Assembly: GCF_900112675.1 (NCBI RefSeq)
Contig: NZ_FOMQ01000002.1
Coordinates: 392,132 to 456,131, forward strand
Source of the DNA: Paracidovorax konjaci
Lineage (GTDB): Bacteria > Pseudomonadota > Gammaproteobacteria > Burkholderiales > Burkholderiaceae_C
Length of the DNA stretch: 64,000 nt
Direction: 5' to 3'
The notes under the pieces were generated by a model. The model had not been told where the DNA came from and ran no database searches. It saw only the letters and a list, made by a program, of their open reading frames with translations. Shown piece by piece: positions 36,267 to 47,425 of the stretch (position 1 is the first letter of the stretch; every line of letters begins with the position of its first letter). The position numbers and the translations under genes are program-made.

Positions 36267-39041
36267 ATGGCCTCCAACTTCCTCACCAAACTATTCGGCA
36301 GCCGCAACGACCGGCTCCTCAAGCAATACCGCAAGACGGTGGCCCGCATCAATGCGATGGAGCCCGATTACGAGAAGCTGAGCGACGAAGCCCTGCGCGC
36401 CAAGACGGGGGAGTTCCAGGGCCGCGTCGCCAAGGGCGAAGCGCTCGACGATCTGCTGCCCGAGGCCTTCGCCGTCGTGCGCGAGGCCTCCAAGCGCGTG
36501 ATGAAGATGCGGCACTTCGATGTGCAGCTTCTGGGCGGCATGGCGCTGCACCACGGCAAGATCTCCGAAATGCGCACGGGCGAGGGCAAGACCCTCACCG
36601 CGACGCTGCCGGTGTACCTGAACGCGCTGGCCGGCAAGGGCGTGCATGTGGTGACCGTGAACGATTACCTCGCCAGCCGCGACGCGCGCTGGATGGGCCG
36701 GCTCTACAACTTCCTGGGCCTGACCGTCGGCATCAACCTGCCGCAGGCGCCGCGCGAGGAAAAGCAGGCCGCCTACGCCGCCGACATCACCTACGGCACC
36801 AACAACGAATACGGCTTCGACTACCTGCGCGACAACATGGTCTACGAAGCACGTGACCGTGTGCAGCGCGTGCTGAACTACGCCATCGTGGACGAGGTGG
36901 ACTCGATCCTGATCGACGAGGCGCGCACGCCGCTGATCATCAGCGGCCAGGCGGAAGACCACACGGCGATGTATGTCGCCATGAACAAGGTCGTGCCGCT
37001 GCTCGTGCGCCAGGAAGGCGAAGCCGATCCCCGCACGGGCGAGGGCGTGACCAAGCCGGGCGACTTCACGCTCGACGAGAAGACCCACCAGGTCTTCCTC
37101 ACCGAGCAGGGCCACGAGACGGCAGAGCGCGTGCTCGCGGACCAGGGCCTGATCGCCGAGGGCGCCTCGCTCTACGATCCCGCCAACATCACGCTGATGC
37201 ACCACCTGTATGCGGCGCTGCGGGCCAACCACCTCTACCACCGCGACCAGCATTACGTGGTGCAGAACGGCGAGATCGTCATCGTGGACGAGTTCACCGG
37301 CCGCCTCATGGCCGGCCGCCGCTGGAGCGAAGGTCTGCACCAGGCCGTGGAAGCCAAGGAAGGCGTGGAGATCCAGGCCGAGAACCAGACCCTGGCCTCG
37401 ATCACCTTCCAGAACTACTTCCGCCTCTACGGCAAGCTCTCGGGCATGACGGGTACGGCCGACACCGAGGCCTACGAATTCCAGGAAATCTACGGGCTCG
37501 AGACCGTGGTGATCCCGCCCAACCGGCCCAGCAAGCGCGACGACCAGCTCGACCGCGTCTACAAGACCACGCGCGAGAAGTACGAGGCCGCGATCCAGGA
37601 CATCCGCGAATGCCACGAGCGCGGCCAGCCCGTGCTGGTGGGCACGACGTCGATCGAGAACTCGGAAATCATCGACCAGCTGCTGCAGAAGGCAGGCCTG
37701 CCCCACCAGGTGCTCAACGCCAAGCAGCACGCCCGCGAGGCGGACATCGTGGCGCAGGCCGGCCGTGCCGGCATGATCACCATCGCCACCAACATGGCGG
37801 GCCGCGGCACCGACATCGTGCTGGGCGGCAACATCGAGAAGGAAGTCACGGCGATCGAAGAGGACGAGTCCATCGACGACGCGGCCAAGGAAGCCCGCAT
37901 CGCCGCGCTGCGCGCAGAGTGGGCCGTGGACAACGAGAAGATCAAGGCCCTGGGCGGCCTGCGCATCATCGCCACCGAACGCCACGAGTCGCGCCGCATC
38001 GACAACCAGCTGCGCGGCCGCTCGGGCCGCCAGGGCGATCCCGGCTCCTCGCGCTTCTACCTGAGCCTGGACGATTCGCTCATGCGCATCTTCGCGGGCG
38101 ACCGCGTGAAGTCGATCATGGAGCGGCTCAAGATGCCCGATGGCGAGGCCATCGAGGCCGGCATCGTCACGCGCAGCATCGAATCCGCGCAGCGCAAGGT
38201 CGAGGCGCGCAACTTCGACGTGCGCAAGCAGTTGCTCGAGTATGACGACGTGGCCAACGACCAGCGCAAGGTGATCTACCAGCAGCGCAACGAGATCCTC
38301 GACGCCGCGGACCTCTCCGCCGTGATCGCCGGCATGCGCGAAGCCTGCCTGACCGACATCGTGCGCCAGTACGTGCCCGCCGAATCGGTGGAAGAGCAGT
38401 GGGACCTGCCTGCGCTCGAGAAGGCCCTGGCCGACGAGTGGCAGATCCGGCTCGCGCTGCAGCAGGAAGTGGAAAGCGCCCAGGCCATCACCGACGACGA
38501 GATCCTCGACAAGGTGGTCGCCGCCGGCCATGCCGCGTTCCAGTCGAAGGTGGATCTGGTGGGCCAGGAGAACTTCCACCAGTTCGAGCGCGCCGTGCTG
38601 CTGCAGAGCTTCGATTCGAACTGGCGCGACCATCTTTCGGCACTCGACTACCTGCGCCAGGGCATCCACCTGCGCGGCTATGCGCAGAAGCAGCCCAAGC
38701 AGGAATACAAGCGCGAGGCGTTCGAGCTGTTCCGCCAGCTGATCGACCAGGTGAAGAACGAAGTCACGCGCATCCTGCTGACCGTGCAGGTGCAGTCGCC
38801 GTCGGAGCTGGACCAGGCCGCCGAAGCCCTGGAAAGCCGCGCGGAACAGATCGCCAACGTGACCTACACCGCGCCCACCGAAACCGGCGAACCCGAGGTC
38901 ACGTTCGACCCCCGGACGCAGCCGGGTGCAGGCGGCAACGATGGCCTCAACCTGCCCGAAGGCGTGCGTGTGGGCCGCAACGACCCCTGCCCGTGCGGCA
39001 GCGGCAAGAAGTACAAGCAGTGCCACGGCAAGCTCGCCTGA
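36267..39041 (+). CDS. secA: Preprotein translocase ATPase SecA
   Basis: A 924-residue motor driving proteins through SecYEG. Motifs: MRTGEGKT (Walker A, near residue 102-109), [17 protein letters not shown] (DEAD-like motif), [10 protein letters not shown], and [10 protein letters not shown]. The C-terminal zinc finger [14 protein letters not shown] for SecB and lipid binding is present, as usual in proteobacteria. The gene is complete and uses the first ATG. It is followed by a strong hairpin and argJ. Confidence 0.98.
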   Translation: MASNFLTKLFGSRNDRLLKQYRKTVARINAMEPDYEKLSDEALRAKTGEFQGRVAKGEALDDLLPEAFAVVREASKRVMKMRHFDVQLLGGMALHHGKISEMRTGEGKTLTATLPVYLNALAGKGVHVVTVNDYLASRDARWMGRLYNFLGLTVGINLPQAPREEKQAAYAADITYGTNNEYGFDYLRDNMVYEARDRVQRVLNYAIVDEVDSILIDEARTPLIISGQAEDHTAMYVAMNKVVPLLVRQEGEADPRTGEGVTKPGDFTLDEKTHQVFLTEQGHETAERVLADQGLIAEGASLYDPANITLMHHLYAALRANHLYHRDQHYVVQNGEIVIVDEFTGRLMAGRRWSEGLHQAVEAKEGVEIQAENQTLASITFQNYFRLYGKLSGMTGTADTEAYEFQEIYGLETVVIPPNRPSKRDDQLDRVYKTTREKYEAAIQDIRECHERGQPVLVGTTSIENSEIIDQLLQKAGLPHQVLNAKQHAREADIVAQAGRAGMITIATNMAGRGTDIVLGGNIEKEVTAIEEDESIDDAAKEARIAALRAEWAVDNEKIKALGGLRIIATERHESRRIDNQLRGRSGRQGDPGSSRFYLSLDDSLMRIFAGDRVKSIMERLKMPDGEAIEAGIVTRSIESAQRKVEARNFDVRKQLLEYDDVANDQRKVIYQQRNEILDAADLSAVIAGMREACLTDIVRQYVPAESVEEQWDLPALEKALADEWQIRLALQQEVESAQAITDDEILDKVVAAGHAAFQSKVDLVGQENFHQFERAVLLQSFDSNWRDHLSALDYLRQGIHLRGYAQKQPKQEYKREAFELFRQLIDQVKNEVTRILLTVQVQSPSELDQAAEALESRAEQIANVTYTAPTETGEPEVTFDPRTQPGAGGNDGLNLPEGVRVGRNDPCPCGSGKKYKQCHGKLA

Positions 39042-39068
39042 CGGTGCGCTGAAGCCTGCGTCTTCGCT

Positions 39069-39096
39069 GCATGGGCCGCCGCAATGCGGCCCATGC
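39069..39096. other. Strong GC stem-loop between secA and argJ
   Basis: A perfect 11-bp stem GCATGGGCCGC/GCGGCCCATGC has a 6-nt loop. No T-run follows, so it may be a weak terminator, an mRNA-stability element or a processing site. Confidence 0.55.
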
Positions 39097-39155
39097 CACG
39101 TCCCGGCGGCGTTGCGGCCCGACCGCTGCGCCCCTTTTCACCCAAGGATTTCCGC

Positions 39156-40385
39156 ATGCCCGTGAACCTCTCCGCTCCCGTTGCCTCCGATCTGCACCCG
39201 GTCGCCGGCGTCCGCATCGGCGTCGCCGAAGCCGGCGTCCGCAAGGTGGGGCGCAAGGACGTGACCGTGTTCCTGCTGGACGAAGGCGCCGCCGTCGCCG
39301 GCGTCTTCACGCAGAACCGCTTCTGCGCCGCGCCCGTGCAGGTGTGCCGGGAGCATCTGGCCCGCGGCACGCAGATCCGTGCCATCGTGGTCAACACCGG
39401 CAACGCCAATGCGGGCACGGGGGCTGACGGCCTCGCGCGGGCCCGTGCGACCTGCGATGCGCTGGCCGCGCAGCTGGGCGTCGATGCCGCGCAGATCCTG
39501 CCGTTCTCGACGGGCGTGATCATGGAGCCGCTGCCCCACGACCGCATCATCGCCGGCCTGCCGGCGGCGATCGCCGATGCGCAGCCTGCGCACTGGGGGC
39601 GCGCCGCCGAAGGCATCATGACCACGGACACGCTGCCCAAGGCCTTCAGCACGCAGGTGCGGATCGGCGGAGCCACCGTCACCGTGACCGGTATTTCCAA
39701 GGGCGCGGGCATGATCCGCCCCAACATGGCGACCATGCTGGGCTTCCTGGCCACCGATGCCCGCATCGCGCCGGAGCTGGTGCAGCCGCTCGTGCGCGAA
39801 CTCGCCGAGCAGTCGTTCAACCGCATCACCATCGACGGCGACACGTCCACCAACGATTCGTTCGTGCTGATGGCCACGCAGCGCGCGGACCATGCCGCGA
39901 TCGATTCCCTGGACAGCGCCGAGGGCCAGGCCCTGCGCGCGGCGCTGCGCGAAGTGGCGCAGAAGCTCGCGCAGGCCATCGTGCGCGACGGCGAGGGCGC
40001 CACCAAGTTCATCGCCATCCGCGTGGAGGGCGGCCGCACGGCGGAGGAATGCCGCAAGGTGGGCTATGCCATCGCGCATTCGCCGCTCGTGAAGACGGCC
40101 TTCTTCGCCAGCGATCCGAACCTGGGCCGCATCCTGGCCGCCGTGGGCTATGCGGGCATCGACGATCTCGACCAGACCCGCATCGACCTGCACCTGGACG
40201 ACGTGCACGTGGCCGTGCAGGGCGGACGCCACCCCGCCTACCGCGAGGAAGACGGCCAGCGCGTGATGAAGCAGAGCGAGATCACCGTGCGCGTGGGGCT
40301 GGGCCGCGGCGAGGCCGCCGACACCGTGTGGACCTGCGACCTGAGCCACGACTACGTGACCATCAACGCCGACTACCGCTCCTGA
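39156..40385 (+). CDS. argJ: Bifunctional ornithine acetyltransferase / N-acetylglutamate synthase ArgJ
   Basis: A 409-residue enzyme that transfers acetyl from N-acetylornithine to glutamate in arginine synthesis. It self-cleaves before the threonine of the ATML motif, T193 in [10 protein letters not shown], giving alpha and beta chains. Other conserved pieces: [34 protein letters not shown] precedes the ATG. Its ornithine output could feed the siderophore hydroxylase, but no regulatory link is seen. Confidence 0.96.
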   Translation: MPVNLSAPVASDLHPVAGVRIGVAEAGVRKVGRKDVTVFLLDEGAAVAGVFTQNRFCAAPVQVCREHLARGTQIRAIVVNTGNANAGTGADGLARARATCDALAAQLGVDAAQILPFSTGVIMEPLPHDRIIAGLPAAIADAQPAHWGRAAEGIMTTDTLPKAFSTQVRIGGATVTVTGISKGAGMIRPNMATMLGFLATDARIAPELVQPLVRELAEQSFNRITIDGDTSTNDSFVLMATQRADHAAIDSLDSAEGQALRAALREVAQKLAQAIVRDGEGATKFIAIRVEGGRTAEECRKVGYAIAHSPLVKTAFFASDPNLGRILAAVGYAGIDDLDQTRIDLHLDDVHVAVQGGRHPAYREEDGQRVMKQSEITVRVGLGRGEAADTVWTCDLSHDYVTINADYRS

Positions 40386-40425
40386 ACGGGGCCCGCCGGG
40401 CCGCGCGCGACTTTCCTCCGAACCC

Positions 40426-41301
40426 ATGAACGATCGATTCGAACACCTCCTGCTGCGCGCCGAGCAGCTCATCGACCGCATCGAGTCGGTGCTGCCCCGT
40501 CCCCTCGCAGCGCCCGCGGACTGGAACGCCTCCGTGGCTTGGCGCTACCGGCGGCGCGGCGGCGGCCACGGCGCGCTGGAGCCCGTGCGCCACGTCGCGG
40601 GCATCGCGCTGGACGACCTCAAGGAGATCGACGCGCAGAAGGAAAAGATCGAGCGCAACACGCTGCAGTTCGTCGAGGGCCGGCCGGCCAACAACGTGCT
40701 GCTGACGGGCGCACGCGGCACCGGCAAATCCTCCCTCATCAAGGCCTGCCTCCAGACCTACGCTAGCCGCGGCCTGCGGCTCATCGAGGTGGACAAGGCG
40801 GATCTCACCGACCTGCCCGACATCGTGGACGTGGTGGCCGGCCGGCCCGAGAAATTCATCATCTACTGCGACGACCTGAGCTTCGAGGAAGGCGAATCGG
40901 GCTACAAGGCGCTGAAGTCGATCCTCGATGGTTCCGTGTCCGCCTCGGCGCCGAACGTGCTGGTGTATGCCACCAGCAACCGGCGGCACCTGCTGCCCGA
41001 GTACATGAAGGAAAACCTCAGCTACACGCACACCGAGGATGGCGAGGTCCATCCGGGCGAGGTGGTGGAGGAGAAGATCTCGCTGTCCGAGCGCTTCGGC
41101 CTCTGGATCAGCTTCTATCCGTTCAGCCAGCAGGAATACCTGGCCATCGTGGCGCAGTGGTTGTCCGCGCTGGGCGTGCCGGCGCAGGCCATCGAGGCAG
41201 CCCGGCCCGCGGCCCTGGTCTGGGCGCTGGAGCGGGGCTCCCGCAGCGGGCGCGTGGCCTACCAGTTCGCCCGCGACTTCGCGGGCCGTGCCCATGGCTG
41301 A
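40426..41301 (+). CDS. AAA-type ATPase of the DUF815 family
   Basis: A 291-residue protein with Walker [10 protein letters not shown] (about 95-103), a Walker-B-like [14 protein letters not shown] (about 143-156) and sensor-like [12 protein letters not shown]. These are the marks of the DUF815 family, whose role is unknown. The stop overlaps the mutT-like gene by 8 nt, a coupling that is common in Burkholderiales (inference from memory). Confidence 0.9.
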   Translation: MNDRFEHLLLRAEQLIDRIESVLPRPLAAPADWNASVAWRYRRRGGGHGALEPVRHVAGIALDDLKEIDAQKEKIERNTLQFVEGRPANNVLLTGARGTGKSSLIKACLQTYASRGLRLIEVDKADLTDLPDIVDVVAGRPEKFIIYCDDLSFEEGESGYKALKSILDGSVSASAPNVLVYATSNRRHLLPEYMKENLSYTHTEDGEVHPGEVVEEKISLSERFGLWISFYPFSQQEYLAIVAQWLSALGVPAQAIEAARPAALVWALERGSRSGRVAYQFARDFAGRAHG

Positions 41302-41758
41302 GGCCCGCGAAGCGCCCGCCGGCGCCACGCCGCGCAAGCACACCGAAGTGGCCGTGGGCATCCTGTTCCGCGGCGACGGCGCAATGCTGCTGTCCACCCG
41401 CCCGGCAGGCAAGCCGTACGCGGGATACTGGGAGTTCCCGGGCGGCAAGCTGGAGGCCGGGGAGACCGTCGAGCAGGCCCTGCGCCGGGAACTGGTCGAA
41501 GAGCTGGGCGTCACCATCGGCCCCGCTGCGGTCTGGAAGGTGACCGAGCACGACTATCCGCACGCGCTCGTGCGGCTGCACTGGTGCAAGGTGCACGCCT
41601 GGACCGGTGAATTCGAGATGCGCGAAGGCCAGGCCATGGCGTGGCAGCAGTGGCCGCTGGAGGTGTCGCCGGTGTTGCCCGGGGCGTATCCGGTGCTGCA
41701 GTGGCTGGCCGAAGAGCGTGGCCTGCCATTCGATATCAATTTGCTACAAAAACAATAG
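41294..41758 (+). CDS. MutT-like Nudix pyrophosphohydrolase (8-oxo-dGTP diphosphatase)
   Basis: A 154-residue Nudix protein. The Nudix box occupies about residues 50-72 ([22 protein letters not shown]), preceded by GYWEFP as in MutT, which removes oxidised guanine nucleotides. It overlaps the DUF815 gene by 8 nt. The last codons (LLQKQ) and the TAG stop are provided by repeat copy 4, so the original C-terminus may have been replaced. Confidence 0.92.
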   Translation: MAEAREAPAGATPRKHTEVAVGILFRGDGAMLLSTRPAGKPYAGYWEFPGGKLEAGETVEQALRRELVEELGVTIGPAAVWKVTEHDYPHALVRLHWCKVHAWTGEFEMREGQAMAWQQWPLEVSPVLPGAYPVLQWLAEERGLPFDINLLQKQ

Positions 41759-41786
41759 CAAACTATTCAATGAATCCGGCGGCATG
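41741..41786 (+). repeat. Dispersed 46-bp intergenic repeat, copy 4
   Basis: Closest to copy 3 in its right half (ACTATTNAATGAATCCGGCGGCATG). Unlike the other copies it begins inside a coding region and supplies the last five codons and the stop of the mutT-like gene. Confidence 0.85.
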
Positions 41787-41822
41787 GAGCATGAAACACC
41801 CCAAACCGCCTGTTGAGGGGGC

Positions 41823-42080
41823 TCAATGCTCCCGGGGCGGTGGCTGGAGGTGGTCGCCGAACCCGTCCTCGTCCGGGGGAGCCTCGGCAGGCATGCGGAA
41901 GTCCTCGGAAGCCCAGGCCCCGAAATCGATCTGCTGGCAGCGATCGCTGCAGAACGGGCGGTAGGGGTTGGCGGGCGCGTACAGGCTCTTGCCGCCGCAG
42001 GTGGGGCAGTCCACCCACAGCGCACGGTGCGGGGCAGCGGCCCCTTCCTGGCGGGGATCGTCGTCTTGGCTTGGCGGCAT
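41823..42080 (-). CDS. yacG: DNA gyrase inhibitor YacG (zinc-binding)
   Basis: An 85-residue protein with four zinc cysteines in CPTCG and FCSDRC and the conserved stretch [19 protein letters not shown]. YacG binds GyrB and blocks DNA binding by gyrase in E. coli. AGGAG precedes the ATG. It ends the minus-strand series pilB-pilC-pilD-coaE-zapD-yacG. The acidic Pro-rich tail is longer than in E. coli. Confidence 0.92.
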   Translation of the reverse strand: MPPSQDDDPRQEGAAAPHRALWVDCPTCGGKSLYAPANPYRPFCSDRCQQIDFGAWASEDFRMPAEAPPDEDGFGDHLQPPPREH

Positions 42081-42112
42081 GGGACTCCTGAAGCGGTGGG
42101 TTCCGGCCGTCC

Positions 42113-42868
42113 TCACGCGCAGAGCGTGAGTTCGAACGCGGCGTCTTCCTGCACCGACTGCAGTTTGCCGTCGGTCTCCTGCCGCATGAGCCGCACGGAA
42201 ACTATGAGGCGATTGCCGCTGATCTCCGGCACCATGTTCCACGCCGGGTCGATCCGCAACCGCAGGAGCTGGAAGGTACGGCCCTGGGGCAGGGTCTGCT
42301 GGAACTGGCCATGGTCGGCGGCCACTTTCTGCGGCACGCCGGAGTCGCGCAGCAGCTTCAGCAGAACGTAGAGCGATTCGGCCAGCGGGGCGAGGTGGTT
42401 GGCCCAGCCTTCCAGGTCACGCTGGCGCTTGTCGGGGGAGTGGTGCTGCCATGCGTAGTACGCCGGCAGGTCGAAGCCGCAGGTGCCGCCGGGAATGCCC
42501 ACCCGGCTGCGGATGCTCATCAGCCATTCGTTCTCCGTGAGCGCCTGGCCCGTCTTGCCGGTCTGCGCATTGAGGGCGGAGAAACAGTGGTCCAGCTGCG
42601 CGATGACGCTGTCGAGCACGGCCTCGGAGATCGAGGGGTTGCCGCGATAGCCGTCGAGCTGGTGGCGGTGCTTTTCGAGGTCCTTCAGAACGTCGGTCTT
42701 CAGGTCGGCCCGGGCCGCCACATCCATGATCTCGAACAGGGTCACCAGCGCGAAATGGTGGTCCAGAGGATGGGGGCGGGGAATCAGCTCGCCCAGGCGC
42801 CGGAAGAGCTGCTCCAGCCGCAGGTAGGTTCTGAGGCGTTCGTTGAAAGGGTATTCGTAAAGGATCAC
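42113..42868 (-). CDS. zapD: Cell division protein ZapD (YacF)
   Basis: A 251-residue FtsZ-interacting protein that bundles FtsZ filaments at the division ring. Family traits: N-terminal [20 protein letters not shown], the [12 protein letters not shown] segment and Arg-rich FtsZ-binding surface residues. The GTG at 42868 is chosen as it opens directly into the conserved N-terminus. It lies between coaE and yacG, as in E. coli (coaE-zapD-yacG). Confidence 0.93.
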   Translation of the reverse strand: MILYEYPFNERLRTYLRLEQLFRRLGELIPRPHPLDHHFALVTLFEIMDVAARADLKTDVLKDLEKHRHQLDGYRGNPSISEAVLDSVIAQLDHCFSALNAQTGKTGQALTENEWLMSIRSRVGIPGGTCGFDLPAYYAWQHHSPDKRQRDLEGWANHLAPLAESLYVLLKLLRDSGVPQKVAADHGQFQQTLPQGRTFQLLRLRIDPAWNMVPEISGNRLIVSVRLMRQETDGKLQSVQEDAAFELTLCA

Positions 42869-42932
42869 GCTGCAGGGTTCCTGGGGGCACACGGCTGGCG
42901 CTGCCAGCTTCGCGCGTCCGATATCTCCTGCA

Positions 42933-43559
42933 TCATAGCCCGAAGCCATCGGCGATTCGCCGTACCTCCGTCCGCAGCGTTTCAAGAGGTATTCCATCGT
43001 TGTGCAACACCAGGTCCGCGATGGACCGCCGCACGGCGCGCGGTGCCTGCGAGGCGATGATGGACTCCACCACCTCCCGCGCCAGGCCATTGCGGGCCTG
43101 CACGCGGGCCACCTGCGTGGCTTCCGAGCAGTCCACCACCAGGATACGGTCCAGCACCGGAGGCCAGCGGGGGGACTCGGCCAGCAATGGAATGTCGAAA
43201 ACGACCACCCGCGCGCCCGCCAGCGCGGCCTGCTCCGCTGCGGCATGGATGGCCTGCCCGACCACCGGGTGGACGATGGCTTCCAGCCGCTGGCGCGCAC
43301 CTGCATCGCGGAAGGCCAGCTCGCGCATGCGGGCCCGATCCATGGCGCCGTCGGTACCGATCAGGCTGTCGCCGAAAGCGGCCCGGATGGCCGGAATGGC
43401 GATGCCACCTGCGGCCGTGGCGGCCCGTGCCATCTGGTCCGCATCGATCAGCGCGGCCCCGAAGCCTTCCAGCCACTGGCCGACCGTCGTCTTGCCGCTG
43501 CCGATGCCGCCCGTGAGGCCCAGCCTCAGGGCGGGCAGGCGGCTGCTGGGGGACGTCAC
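42933..43559 (-). CDS. coaE: Dephospho-CoA kinase
   Basis: A 208-residue enzyme doing the last step of coenzyme A synthesis. The P-loop is GLTGGIGSGKTTV near the N-terminus, followed by LIDADQMAR and FDIPLLAES motifs of the family. The start is a GTG whose GTGA overlaps the pilD stop by 4 nt, so translation is coupled to pilD. It supplies CoA, also the donor for the phosphopantetheinyl transferase of region 1, though no direct link is visible. Confidence 0.95.
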   Translation of the reverse strand: MTSPSSRLPALRLGLTGGIGSGKTTVGQWLEGFGAALIDADQMARAATAAGGIAIPAIRAAFGDSLIGTDGAMDRARMRELAFRDAGARQRLEAIVHPVVGQAIHAAAEQAALAGARVVVFDIPLLAESPRWPPVLDRILVVDCSEATQVARVQARNGLAREVVESIIASQAPRAVRRSIADLVLHNDGIPLETLRTEVRRIADGFGL

Positions 43560-44443
43560 AACCCGAGCGTTCCCAGGATGGTCCGCATGACGTTTTCGGG
43601 CCCGAACAGCATGGCGGTCAGCCCGGCACCCACCAGGAAGGGGCCGAAGGGGATGTAGCCGCCTTCGCGCAGGCCCTTGCCGAGCTTCATGCCGATGCCG
43701 ATCACCGCGCCGATCACCGACGCCATCAGGATGATGGGCACGAGGGCCTGCCAGCCGAACCAGGCGCCCAGCGCCGCGAACAGCTTGAAATCGCCATATC
43801 CCATGCCTTCCTTGCCCGTCGCCAGCTTGAACCCCCAGTACACCGCCCACAGCGACAGGTATCCGGCCGCCGCTCCGAAGAGGGAGTCGGGCAGGGGCAC
43901 GGCGGTCCACTGGAGTGCCGCGGCCAGCAGGCCGGCCCACAGCAACGGCAACGTGATGTCGTCGGGCAGCAGCGTGGTGTCCCAATCGATGAACGCCAGG
44001 GCAACCAGCGCCGCCGAAAACCCGCACCATGCCGCCGCCGTCGGCGTAGCGCCCCACCGCCATGCACAGAAGCCGAACAGCAGACCCGTGGCGAGTTCGA
44101 CCGCCGGGTAGCGCGGGCTGATGCGGGCCTTGCAGGCAGCGCACCGGCCCCGGAGCCCGATATAGCTCAGCACCGGGATATTCTCGAACCACCGCACCTC
44201 ATGGCCGCATGCCGGGCACCGCGAGCGCGGAGTCCAGAGATTGAAGGTGTCCGCAGGGGGCTCAGGAGGGGGCGGAGCACCGGTCGCGGCAGTGGATTGG
44301 GAGCGCAGGTAATCCGCGCACTCGGCCGCCCACTGGCGCTCCATCATCCGCGGAAGGCGGTGGATGACGACGTTGAGGAAACTGCCGATCAACAGACCGA
44401 CGAGGCCGAACACCGCGGCCTCCAGCCAGGGCTCGAAACCCAT
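43556..44443 (-). CDS. pilD: Type IV prepilin peptidase / N-methyltransferase PilD
   Basis: A 295-residue inner-membrane aspartic protease that cuts and methylates type IV pilins and type II secretion pseudopilins. The cytoplasmic zinc loop has two CxxC pairs (CPACGHEV and CAACKARIS). Active-site aspartates lie in FIDWDTTLLPDD and GYGDFKLF. About seven membrane segments are seen. Its start overlaps the pilC stop (TGATG) by 1 nt. Confidence 0.95.
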   Translation of the reverse strand: MGFEPWLEAAVFGLVGLLIGSFLNVVIHRLPRMMERQWAAECADYLRSQSTAATGAPPPPEPPADTFNLWTPRSRCPACGHEVRWFENIPVLSYIGLRGRCAACKARISPRYPAVELATGLLFGFCAWRWGATPTAAAWCGFSAALVALAFIDWDTTLLPDDITLPLLWAGLLAAALQWTAVPLPDSLFGAAAGYLSLWAVYWGFKLATGKEGMGYGDFKLFAALGAWFGWQALVPIILMASVIGAVIGIGMKLGKGLREGGYIPFGPFLVGAGLTAMLFGPENVMRTILGTLGL

Positions 44444-45660
44444 CAGACCACCTGGCCCAGCTTGAAGATGGGCAGGTACATCGACACCACGATGCCGCCG
44501 ATGATGGTTCCCAGGAACACGATGATGATCGGCTCCATGAGGCTCGAAAGACCGGCGACCATTTCATCGACTTCTTCTTCGTAGAAGTCGGCCGCCTTGC
44601 CGAGCATGTGGTCGATCGAGCCGGATTCCTCGCCGATGGCGCACATCTGGATCACCATGGACGGGAACACGTTCGCGTTGCCCATGGCCGCGGTCAGGCT
44701 CGTGCCCGTGGAGACTTCCTGCTGGATCTTCTCGGTGGCAAGGGCATAGACCGAATTGCCGGAGGCGCCGCCCACGGAGTCCAGCGCTTCCACCAGCGGG
44801 ACGCCGGCCGCGAACATCGTGGACAACGTCCGGGTCCAGCGGGCCACGCAGGACTTGTCGATCAGGGAGCCGAAGACCGGCAGGCGCAGCAACACCCGGT
44901 CCATGAACATCTGCATCTTCTCGCTGCGGCGCCACGCCTGCAGGAAGAAATAGAACCCGCCGCCCAGGACGCCGAAGATGAGCCACCACCATTTGACGAA
45001 GACCTCGCTGACCGCCATCACGAACAGCGTCGGTGCCGGAAGATCGGCCCCGAAGGAGGTGAACACTTCCTTGAAGGCCGGGATCACGAAGATCATGATC
45101 ACCGTCACCACGACGAAGGCCACGATGATCACGGCCGTCGGATACATCAGCGCCGAACGGATCTTGGACTTGATGGCTTCGGTCTTCTCCATGTAGAGCG
45201 CCAGGCGGTCGAGCAGCGCTTCGAGAATACCGGCGGCTTCGCCGGCCTCGACCAGGTTGCAATACAGGCTGTCGAAATACCGGGGGTATTTGCGGAAGGC
45301 CGCGTTGAGCGAGGTTCCGGTTTCCACGTCGGCCCGGATATCGTTGAGCAGCTTGGTGACGCTGGCGTTGGTGTTGCCCCGTCCCACGATGTCGAAGGAC
45401 TGCAGCAACGGTACGCCCGCCTTCATCATCGTGGCCATTTGCCGCGTGAAGAGTGCGATGTCCTTCGGCTTGATCTTCTTGCCGCTGCGCATGCGGCGCT
45501 TCTTGATCTTGGTCGGGAGCACGCCCTGGCGCCGCAGGGTGGCCTGGACCTGGTTCTCGCCCACGGCGCGCACTTCGCCCCGGACGATCTTGCCGTGGCG
45601 GTCCTTGCCTTCCCACTCGAAAACGAAATCCTTGATGTCCCTGGATGCGGCGGTTGCCAT
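44443..45660 (-). CDS. pilC: Type IV pilus inner-membrane platform protein PilC
   Basis: A 405-residue GspF-family protein with two repeated T2SSF domains. Each carries the conserved LFTRQMATMMKAGVPL-type and RTLSTMFAAGVPLVEAL-type segments, with three membrane helices in all. It anchors the assembly ATPase PilB. The N-terminal FVFEWEGKDRHGKIVRGE is the usual start. It lies 28 bp after pilB. Confidence 0.96.
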   Translation of the reverse strand: MATAASRDIKDFVFEWEGKDRHGKIVRGEVRAVGENQVQATLRRQGVLPTKIKKRRMRSGKKIKPKDIALFTRQMATMMKAGVPLLQSFDIVGRGNTNASVTKLLNDIRADVETGTSLNAAFRKYPRYFDSLYCNLVEAGEAAGILEALLDRLALYMEKTEAIKSKIRSALMYPTAVIIVAFVVVTVIMIFVIPAFKEVFTSFGADLPAPTLFVMAVSEVFVKWWWLIFGVLGGGFYFFLQAWRRSEKMQMFMDRVLLRLPVFGSLIDKSCVARWTRTLSTMFAAGVPLVEALDSVGGASGNSVYALATEKIQQEVSTGTSLTAAMGNANVFPSMVIQMCAIGEESGSIDHMLGKAADFYEEEVDEMVAGLSSLMEPIIIVFLGTIIGGIVVSMYLPIFKLGQVV

Positions 45661-45688
45661 GGCGGCCTCTTGAGGTGGTTGCAGCTTG

Positions 45689-47425
45689 TTATTCGTTGGT
45701 CACGGCCAGCACCTCTTCGAGGGAGGTCAGGCCCTGCTTGGCCTTGTGGAGTCCTGATTCGCGCAGGCTCCGCACGCCTTCCGCACGTGCCTGCGCCGCA
45801 ATCTCCAGCGCGCTGCCGTCGCGCAGGATGATGCGTTGGATTTCTTCGGTGATCGGCATGACCTGGTAGATACCGACCCGGCCCTTGTATCCGTTATTGC
45901 AGGCGGAGCACCCTACCGGCCGGTAGGTCACCCAGGTTCCGTCGATCTCTTCGTCCTTGTAGCCGGCTTCCAGCAGGGTTTCGTGCGGAATGTCCGCCGG
46001 CGCCTTGCAGGCGGGGCACAACCGTCGCGCGAGCCGCTGCGCCGTGATCAGGATCACGCTCGAAGCGATATTGAAGGGCGCGATGCCCATGTTCCGCATC
46101 CGCGTGAGCGTGGTGGGGGCATCGTTGGTGTGCAGCGTGGACAGCACCAGGTGACCCGTCTGGGCCGCCTTGATGGAGATGTCCGCCGTCTCCAGATCGC
46201 GGATTTCCCCCACCATGATGATGTCGGGATCCTGCCGCAGAAAAGACTTCAGCGCGGTAGCGAAGGTCAGCCCCGCCTTTTCATTCACGTTGACCTGGTT
46301 GACGCCGGGCAGGTTGATTTCCGATGGATCCTCTGCCGTGGCGATGTTGACGCCCGCTTTGTTCAGCAGGTTCAGGCACGTGTAGAGCGACACGGTCTTG
46401 CCGGACCCGGTGGGCCCCGTCACCAGAATCATTCCGTAGGGCCGACCGATGGCGTGCAGCAGTCGCTCTTTCTCCTCGGGGTCGTAGCCCAAGGCATCGA
46501 TCCCCATCTTGGCGCTGCTCGGATCCAGGATACGGATCACGATCTTTTCGCCGAACAGGGTGGGCAGCGTACTGACCCGGAAATCGATGACCCGGTCCGG
46601 ACCGACCTTGAGCTTCATGCGCCCATCCTGGGGCACGCGTTTCTCGGAGATGTCGAGCCGCGAGATCACCTTGATGCGCGAGGCCAGCTTTTCCTTGATG
46701 GCGACGGGAGGCGACGCGATCTCCCTCAGTTCGCCGTCGATGCGGAAGCGGACGCGATAGTTGTGTTCGTAAGGCTCGAAGTGCAGGTCGGACGCGCGCA
46801 TGTTGAACGCGTCCAGCAGCATCTTGTGCAGGAATTTGACGATGGGAGCGTCTTCGACATCGTTCGTGCCCGAGTCCGCTGGATCGGGAGCTTCCTGTAC
46901 GGAAACGTCGTCGAATTCGAAGTCGGCACCACCGGACAGGTTCTCCATGGATTCCGCCACCGACTTCGTCGTGGCATCCACCAATTGGTTCAGCTTATCG
47001 TATTCAGCAATGATCCAATCCACCCCCATCTGCGTGGTGAATTTGATCTTTTCGGCGGCTTCCTGATCGGTCGGATCCGCCGTGGCGACGATCAGGCGAT
47101 TGTTGCGCTTGTTGAGCGCGACCACCCGGTAGGCCTGGCAGATCTTTCCATCCAGCAGGTCCTTGGGCAGCCGCTGAACATCGATGGCGTCGAGATCCAG
47201 CAGCGGCGCACCGAATACCGAGGAGACCGTGTGGGCAAGATCCGCTGCGGAGACCACTCCGGAACTGGTGAGCTCGGCGATGAAACTGGTCTTGTTGGCG
47301 CGAGATTTCCGAAAAACCTCTTCTGCAGCCTGCTGACTGAGCTTTCCCGCGGACATCAATGCCCGCCCCAATCCGGGCAAAGCGATTACGTTTCCCTCTC
47401 GCAGGGCGGTATCGACAGCGGCCAT
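45689..47425 (-). CDS. pilB: Type IV pilus assembly ATPase PilB
   Basis: A 578-residue hexameric motor for pilus extension. The N-terminal T2SSE_N domain precedes the ATPase core with Walker A GPTGSGKT (about 336-343), Asp box/Walker B IMVGEIRD, and His box LSTLHTNDAPTT. The tetracysteine zinc motif is CPACK..CSACNNG. It heads the minus-strand pilBCD operon. The tRNA-Pro 3' fragment that bounds the island lies 120 bp upstream. Confidence 0.97.
   Translation of the reverse strand: MAAVDTALREGNVIALPGLGRALMSAGKLSQQAAEEVFRKSRANKTSFIAELTSSGVVSAADLAHTVSSVFGAPLLDLDAIDVQRLPKDLLDGKICQAYRVVALNKRNNRLIVATADPTDQEAAEKIKFTTQMGVDWIIAEYDKLNQLVDATTKSVAESMENLSGGADFEFDDVSVQEAPDPADSGTNDVEDAPIVKFLHKMLLDAFNMRASDLHFEPYEHNYRVRFRIDGELREIASPPVAIKEKLASRIKVISRLDISEKRVPQDGRMKLKVGPDRVIDFRVSTLPTLFGEKIVIRILDPSSAKMGIDALGYDPEEKERLLHAIGRPYGMILVTGPTGSGKTVSLYTCLNLLNKAGVNIATAEDPSEINLPGVNQVNVNEKAGLTFATALKSFLRQDPDIIMVGEIRDLETADISIKAAQTGHLVLSTLHTNDAPTTLTRMRNMGIAPFNIASSVILITAQRLARRLCPACKAPADIPHETLLEAGYKDEEIDGTWVTYRPVGCSACNNGYKGRVGIYQVMPITEEIQRIILRDGSALEIAAQARAEGVRSLRESGLHKAKQGLTSLEEVLAVTNE

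Noticed and set aside
36291..39026. Long antisense open frame across secA (911 codons)
   Set aside because: High-GC third-position shadow of secA; translation is Val/His/Arg-rich with no domain, while the plus strand encodes complete SecA.
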